64,000 nucleotides of DNA from Carnegiea gigantea (Eukaryota; Streptophyta; Magnoliopsida; Caryophyllales; Cactaceae): contig JAKOGI010000525.1 of the NCBI GenBank assembly GCA_029747015.1, positions 250,501 to 314,500 on the forward strand. Direction: 5' to 3'. Within the stretch, counting starts at the first letter, position 1; every line of letters starts with the position of its first letter. This document shows, in pieces, positions 58,567-64,000 of this stretch. Under the pieces are notes generated by a model, which saw only the letters and a list, made by a program, of their open reading frames with translations, had not been told where the DNA came from and made no database searches. Both the position numbers and the translations under genes were made by a program.

Positions 58567-59297
58567 ATGGCACAAACAAAGGTCATTTTTTTTAAAAAAA
58601 AAAATCGTTACTTTGATGGTATTAGTTTGGATCCTATCATCTATTTGAGATGGTTTCAGACACTTGAAGATTATTTTGAGGACAAAGGAAGCTCAAATGA
58701 AGGGAGTCTCATGATAGCTAGTCAAAAACTCCAAAGTTATGCCCAATATTGGTTTAAATGCCTTAGGAAAGAGAGAGCTCTTCAAGGTAGGTCTAGAATC
58801 AAAAGTTGAAGTTGGATCAAGTCATACATGGATGTGAGAACGTAGATCAACTCTTTGAAGAATAACCCTTCAAACAGGAACCCATTGTTACTCAAGAGAA
58901 GATCAAGGTTCCAAAAGATGAAGAGCCCTCTAGGTTCAAGAGGAAGCAAATGAAGAAAATGAGATCATTTTGGGTCTTGAAGAGAAAGAAGTGGAATCAA
59001 AGCTCCCCTTGGAGGTTTTGCTACCTATTATCTCTCGCCCACTGTTACATTCTCCATTGGTTAGATTTGGAAATTAAGGTAAACATCACCAAACAAGCTC
59101 TATTTTCATTCCCAATGACCAAATTTAGAGATGAAGCTTTGTATGAAATGTTTCCTTTGAATGCTTATCAAGCTTTAATTGGTGTACCATGGTTGTTTGA
59201 TTATTATGTGAGTTGGGATAGCCATGATTCGTACAAACACCAAGGGGAAGCATTAGCATTTGCTTCCTTACCCCCACCTCACAAGTACAAACACTAA
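58567..59297 (+). pseudogene. Gag and protease-tail remnant of the outer element
   Basis: The frame at 58567-58809 has a gag-domain start: YFDGISLDPIIYLRWFQTLE and then QSYAQYWFKCLRKERALQG, equivalent to the WLQT...WW...R..R region of gypsy Gag. Stops follow. A second frame at 58950-59297 contains NAYQALIGVPWLFDYY, matching the LLLGRPWLFD end of the protease. The zinc knuckle and protease active site are lost. It ends not far from a RANASQ-like phrase (59754-59770) just before the polypurine tract, as in the younger element. Confidence 0.8.
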
Positions 59298-59781
59298 GGG
59301 AAGGATGTGAGAAAAGCCTCTACATGAGTGAGACATGGGATGAGAAAATCATTAGTAAGAGCAAGCATATGTTGGCCTTACTCTTGGTTAACTCAAACAT
59401 AAGAGAGCAAGTGATATCCCTACACACCTTAGTTCAATCACCTTTTAATGAAATTTGAAATGAAACATCTCCTCATGTGATGCCTTTTAATGATTGTCAC
59501 CTATCTCTTAAACATGAGCTTTCAGTCTCTTTTGACATAAGTTGTGATGAGTATATTGGGATTTTCAGCAATCCAATGGGTGATAAATCTTGTGCATTCA
59601 ATTACTTTGAGAAAAGAACCCCTAAGACTTTCAAGCACGCACATATGATTAAGGCTGGTGGAGTTCTTAGCACATAGCACAACGGGTATTTTCAATCCCA
59701 AAGGGAGTCTCAACATTAGTGTCAAAGGATCAAGCCTAAGCTCAAGGATTTGAGGGCAAATGCTTCTCAAGCGAGGGAGGT
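59298..59781 (+). other. 3' internal region of the outer element
   Basis: No polymerase domain. A 66-codon frame at 59477-59677 has no recognisable family. It ends in the polypurine tract GCGAGGGAGG (59771-59780). Confidence 0.6.
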
Positions 59782-60865
59782 TGGTACATATTGAAACCCC
59801 CTAAACCTTGCACCAAAATAAGGAGATGGTTTTATCCGCCAAAAAGTTACTTGACACCAATATCCAACACTTAGACCCACTTTATCATGACATTATGCCC
59901 CCTTAAATGAGCTCAAAAATTGATGATCTATGACTCGTTAGAAAGGTGTTCTAGTCTACTATTGGGCGATGTAAATATTTAAAGTAGATGTTTGCCTTGG
60001 AATTCCCTAAAGTGGTAAAAACTTCGTTACATCAGTGGAGGTATTTACTAGTAAATTTCCAAAATTTGGGTTAAGTTGGCTCACACCTAATGGTGTCCAA
60101 TTGATGCAAGTCCAAGTTTTCTTAATTCCATAAGATGTCTATTTTAGCCCCATGTACTGAAAATTGGCATTAGATTCCATATTAGAGAGAAATGGACAAA
60201 ATTAAGAGGACTGTGTTTAGAGCAATTCAGGTTTTCAGTCTATTTGAAGAGAATGCACCTATAATCCTTGGCATTCCCCATTATGGAATAAATTTACACC
60301 TACCAAGGAAGAGGCTCCGAGTGGCGGCACTCCCCATTAATGGAGTACAACTCTCCAAAAGATTCCTAGAAGAATGAGAAGAAATCCTGAAAATTACAGC
60401 TCATAGCAATTGTCATTAGCTTTGGATTTTTTATTTGTTTCCGTAGATATTTTGTAGGACTCTCATTGGTCCACTTGCCCCATTAATGTATAAACTTAAC
60501 TTATTCCACTCATTTTGGGTATTTACAGACTCATTCTCCTCAATGTAAACTCATATTTGATTGAATAAATAAATTGAAAGGCTAGATGTCATTTCCTCTC
60601 TCAAAAATCTCTTAATCATTATCTCTATTTCAAAGTAGTCATTTAGAATCTTTCCTTTAAAACTTCTCTTTGGTGGCTCCAAGCCTTTAGGAGAGACATT
60701 TAGAGTGAAAAGTGTTTATTTTATTTAGGGATCTCATTTTTGAGATCTAATCTCACAATCACCTTAATTGTAAGAAATTATTATAAATCCAAAAAGGAGC
60801 TTCCCTTATTTTTGGGTTTCTCTTATTTGTTGCTAATCTTGGGAGTTGAGGATTGATTGTAACCA
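59782..60865 (+). repeat. 3' LTR of the outer element (intact)
   Basis: 1084 bases, TGGTACATAT...GTAACCA, followed by the target duplication AGAAG. It serves as the reference that reveals both insertions in the 5' LTR. Confidence 0.92.
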
Positions 60866-60870
60866 AGAAG

Positions 60871-61098
60871 AACTTTCCCACCCTTATGTGGAAGACAGTT
60901 AAAGCATCTAAATTAAGAGTGCAAATGCAGAAATTATAGCCAAAGCTTCTTTTTGGAATAAACAAGGTCCATAGGAATTGTGCTTATGTCTAGATCTGCA
61001 GATGACGCAAATTCTAGACTCTACTACAAAGAGACACCCTAAAATGGCTTATTGATATTTAACGAACCCATACTTGGCAAATGGGTCATTCGGTTCGG
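60871..61098. other. Flanking sequence outside the nest, no exon found
   Basis: This continues the sequence interrupted at 49225. I looked for an upstream carboxyltransferase exon on the minus strand and saw none. Confidence 0.5.
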
Positions 61099-61106
61099 GT
61101 TCACGT

Positions 61107-61520
61107 CTTAGTTTTAAAAAGCGAGCGTAAAAGCCCGAAGCCCACACCTCTGCGCCTAGGAAGGGGTCAGGGGCAGCCTATTCATTTAACGTGCGCTTTT
61201 TGCGCTTTTCTGGGATTTTTTTTCCCAAGCGCAGGGCGCGCACTTTTGGATTTTTTGGATCTTAACGTACTATTTGAGAAAAAAAGGAAAAAAAAAATTA
61301 CAAATCAGACTTAGAAGCCTCAGACTGCTTCTCACCTCCTCATTCGAACCTCTCTACTTCTCAGACTGCTCTTCTCCTTACTCCTTCTTCAGTTCAGCAG
61401 CAAACCCTAGCTCAGTGCAAACGAGTAAATGGTCTTCTGCTCCTTTCTACTTTTATTTTTCCATCACCCTCCTCCTCCTCCTTCTTCTTAGTGAGTCAAA
61501 CCCTATGGAAGAGGTTTCGA

Positions 61521-61561
<41 letters not shown>

Positions 61562-62211
61562 AAGGATACAGCTATAGTGCCCATCTTCTCTTCTTTCTGT
61601 CTCTCGAAGACCCCCCTGTCTAAACTCTAAAATCTAAACCTCCCCCTTCTGTCTAATTTCCACGCAGCAGGGCCTTTAATTTAATTTGAAGGGTTTATGT
61701 TTTAACTTTTAAACTTTTAATTATTTATTGCTTTGGTTAATTGGTTGTGTGTGTGTTTTTTTTTTTTTTTTGTGGTTGAAAATTGTAGTGAACTCATTTG
61801 TGGTGTTGATTTTTGGGTTGAATTACTTGAATGGAAGATGCTTAGTTCACCTTTATGAGCTATTTTGCTTTGTGTGCTATGTATTTTATGCTTTCCTTCT
61901 ATGACTCTGCTAGTTTGTCTATTTTAAGACTTCTATTATCTTATGGTGTGTGCTTTGAGAAACTATGATGTTATGTTATCGTGCTTTATGACTATATGCA
62001 ATGTTATTCGTGGTTATCTTGATGTTTAATTCCTTACTTGAAGTCATATCTACATTATTTTCAAAGAAATATGGTTTGGGAATGATTTTGGAGCATTTTA
62101 TAGTCAAAGTGCGCCTCGCGTCTGAAAAGCTTACGTCTTCGCCTCGAAGCCCGCGCCCCGGGCTCCAAGACCCTTCGCGCTTTTTTGCGCCTTGGACTTT
62201 TTTAATCTAAG
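61107..62211. mobile_element. Non-autonomous hAT element with perfect 8-bp TSD
   Basis: 1105 bases bounded by GTTCACGT at 61099-61106 and 62212-62219. Termini CTTAGTTTTAAAAAG and, from the right, CTTAGATTAAAAAAG match those of the hAT at 23400-27619. Subterminal GC-rich blocks with CGCCT/GCGCTT motifs lie at 61120-61245 and 62110-62195. A TC microsatellite is at 61524-61559. No transposase. It interrupts a GGGTTCGGGT-rich repeat (61085-61106 and 62212-62480). Confidence 0.93.
61524..61559. repeat. TC microsatellite
   Basis: About 18 TC units inside the hAT element. Confidence 0.95.
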
Positions 62212-62480
62212 GTTCACGTGGGGTTAAATTTGGGCCGGGTCATATTCTGGGTCGGGCCGGGTAGGCTCAATTTGGGTTGGGTGAACTTCAGTTCTAGTCA
62301 ATTTTTGGGCAACCGATTTTTGATCCAATACGCCTGTCACATAAAAATAAGCAAGTGTTGTAGAAAATTTCAGATCGGGTATGGTTCGATTCGGGTCCTT
62401 TCGGGTGAGCCTATTTTAGATGTCGGGTCAAGTATGAGTCCAAGTCATTCGGTTCGGGTTTCGGGTCTCATGTCTCAGGT
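62212..62480. repeat. GGGTCGGGT-rich repeat element (part)
   Basis: It is dense in GGGT(C/T)GGG, TTCGGGT and CGGGTC motifs and continues the sequence left of the hAT insertion. It resembles subterminal regions of plant DNA transposons. The family and outer ends are not defined. Confidence 0.5.
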
Positions 62481-62769
62481 CAGTTTTTCCATGTCTTTCC
62501 ACAAAGCAAAAACAAACCCTCATTGTGCATGGAAAAGGAGACTAATAAATTTGTTTCAGATTTCTACGAGCGTATCGAATAATTGCCATAAATTACCACC
62601 TACATCAGCAACTTTCCTTTAATTTTGTTTTCTCTCAAGCCTTGACATATAGTCCTATTTCCATCAAAAGAATTTTCTCCTACATCACTAAGAAAATATA
62701 AACACAAAAGCTAAGTATTTTACATAGTACACCACTGACCTTTCACTGCTCCATAAGTCCATTTAACAT

Positions 62770-62946
62770 GGATTCGAAATGTGGCCGAACCGCGACGAAT
62801 CGGCCGCGTTGGAAAGGTTTTGGAGTTGGACAATCCGTGTTTTCATGCCGCGATAGCCACGATATGGAATGCGATTGCCGTTTTGGAGCGATTTTGCCGT
62901 ATCGCTATCGAAACCGAAATCGCGACCGAAACCACATTTTGAATCC
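62770..62946. mobile_element. Small MITE with ~26-bp inverted termini
   Basis: Left GGATTCGAAATGTGG and right-inward GGATTCAAAATGTGG, each followed by related CGxxxCGCG-rich sequence. The 177-base element is rich in CGCGA and CGATA motifs. Its right half matches 36188-36303. No clear target duplication was seen. Confidence 0.7.
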
Positions 62947-63399
62947 TTGCCATCTAGTACTACACGTAATGTAAGGCTTTGAACATTTTCCTTCCCATAC
63001 ATGTTTAAAATAAATCTTCTAACGCTATTATTTCATACAACAAAAAGGATATGAAATAACAATAAGAATATAAGATATTCCTACAAAAAGAACCAATATA
63101 TCTACATTGCCTATTAGTACAACTCACTCAGACAAATAAATAGACACAATACATCTAGTCCTTAATTTACCATGCTTCTAATGTGTTACCCTCCCATTGC
63201 CTATTTGGCTCAATTCTACAGATATAACACACACACACACCCCTCGAATACTATGCCTAACCTTCTTTTGGGGGGGGGGGGATAAGGAAAGGACAAATAC
63301 TATGCCCAAACTTCTCACAATTATATATTTATTAAATAAATGTAAAATGCTACTGATATTAGATGCCCTAAGAGCAATTCCTACGATGATCACCTAATT
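62947..63399. other. Non-coding, with AC microsatellite and G12 tract
   Basis: A short AC repeat lies at 63226-63241 and TTTTG12 at 63266-63281. No gene recognised. Confidence 0.5.
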
Positions 63400-64000
63400 G
63401 AATAAACTCACAATATTTTCAAAATTCTCAATTTCATTCATTCAAATCTGAATCCCTAATGCATAATAGGGAATTTAAATAGAGAATCAAACCTAAAACA
63501 ATAAGAAAACTAAAAGATAATATAATCACAAAGATATTATTTTCCCGCTAAGAAGATAACCAAAAGATAGTCCATTCCTAAAAGATAAACTATGAAGATA
63601 ATAAAATATCAAAATACTACACATATGCAAATATTAAAATATATCCACATCTTCTTATTCCTCATTTATTCTTATCCAGCATCATTCTCCCCCCATTTAA
63701 AAAAACTCATCCTCAAGTTTTACACAAAAGTAGAATGACGAAAACCAAGTAAGAAACCAACTTCACTTCATTGTGAATATAATGTATCACTTTGTCTCAA
63801 AAAAGTAGAAATTCAATCAGCGGATGTAACTTCTTGCCAACTAGAAGTTCGTTAGGGATAAATAAATAAATAAATGTGATCACTCTCTAGACTTGACATC
63901 TCCACATGTCTAACTACCGGTACTTCTACACACTAAAATTGAGCTCTATTAATAGCCATTGGCTTGCATTCATATGTAGCTTTTTAACACTCCTCATCTA
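63400..64000 (-). mobile_element. 3' end and LTR part of a gypsy-type element (minus strand)
   Basis: On the minus strand 63717-63685 reads AACTTGAGGATGAG, then a purine-rich ATGGGGGGAGAA, then TGATGCTGG at 63684. This CTTGAGGA-GAG...GGGGGGA-TGATGC arrangement is the usual 3' end (polypurine tract then LTR) of plant Ty3/gypsy elements. 63685-64000 would be its 3' internal region and 63684 downward its LTR, whose other end I could not place. No domain is readable. Confidence 0.55.

Larger units (their letters stand above)
49226..60865 (+). mobile_element. Gag-only gypsy-type retrotransposon broken by nested insertions
   Basis: Five-base duplications AGAAG lie at 49221-49225 and 60866-60870, 11.6 kb apart. 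The 5' LTR is in three pieces (49226-49274, 50958-51225, 57221-58026) and the 3' LTR is intact (59782-60865, 1084 bases). Pieces align in order with the 3' LTR, for example ACCCACTTTATCATGACATT at 51001 and 59875, and CAATTGATGCAAGTCCAAG at 57230 and 60097. The LTR ends at 58026, and a primer site GGGTATCAGAGCT follows at 58032-58044. A polypurine tract GCGAGGGAGG is at 59771-59780. The internal region (58027-59781) has only gag and protease-tail remnants. Without the insertions the element would be about 3.9 kb, hence non-autonomous. Confidence 0.9.

Noticed and set aside
61081..61106. GGTTCGGGTTC as a tRNA T-loop
   Set aside because: No cloverleaf partners nearby; the phrase belongs to a GGGTTCGGGT-rich repeat continued at 62212.

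Overview
This window looks like nuclear DNA from a flowering plant. It is AT-rich, full of retrotransposon and MITE debris, and its one conserved gene has short exons with GT/AG borders and multi-kb introns. That gene encodes the alpha carboxyltransferase of the plastid heteromeric acetyl-CoA carboxylase. Grasses lack this form, so a non-grass angiosperm is the best inference; I cannot name the species.

Layout. 1-8.3 kb: decayed Ty1/copia pol, a Ty3/gypsy LTR with a tRNA-type primer site (minus strand), and a decayed region that may be an endogenous pararetrovirus coat-protein gene. 8.3-13.7 kb: mostly non-coding, with a compound trinucleotide microsatellite and a Tourist-like MITE. 13.7-16.45 kb: an L1-type LINE carrying a complete TRIM retrotransposon and a hAT-like element. 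16.5-23 kb: mostly anonymous, with an RTE remnant and a Stowaway MITE. 23.0-27.9 kb: an F-box pseudogene split by a 4.2-kb hAT transposon that holds a broken transposase gene. 28-36 kb: an RTE LINE split by a 2.6-kb PIF/Harbinger-like element whose core is almost only TTA/ATT sequence, then a second element of the same design.

36.6-48.1 kb: the carboxyltransferase gene on the minus strand. Eight exons join in frame to about 608 codons, from the middle of the protein to the stop. An 8.2-kb intron holds a LINE and a solo LTR with target-site duplication. The exons for the transit peptide and N-terminal part are not visible. They would lie beyond the cluster at 49.2-60.9 kb, or have been lost.

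49.2-60.9 kb: a four-layer nested insertion that can be resolved base by base. A gag-only gypsy-type element (TSD AGAAG) has its 5' LTR broken by two insertions. One is a minus-strand LTR remnant (TSD TGGTT). The other is a PIF/Harbinger-like element (TSD TTA), which in turn holds a truncated LINE and a young, complete 4.3-kb gag-protease retrotransposon (TSD GGGTA). 61-64 kb: a hAT element with a perfect 8-bp TSD, a small MITE and the 3' end of another gypsy element.

No tRNA, rRNA, CRISPR or prokaryotic feature was seen. Most genes here are dead mobile-element genes. The carboxyltransferase gene is the only one I read as probably functional, and only its 3' part is in the window.
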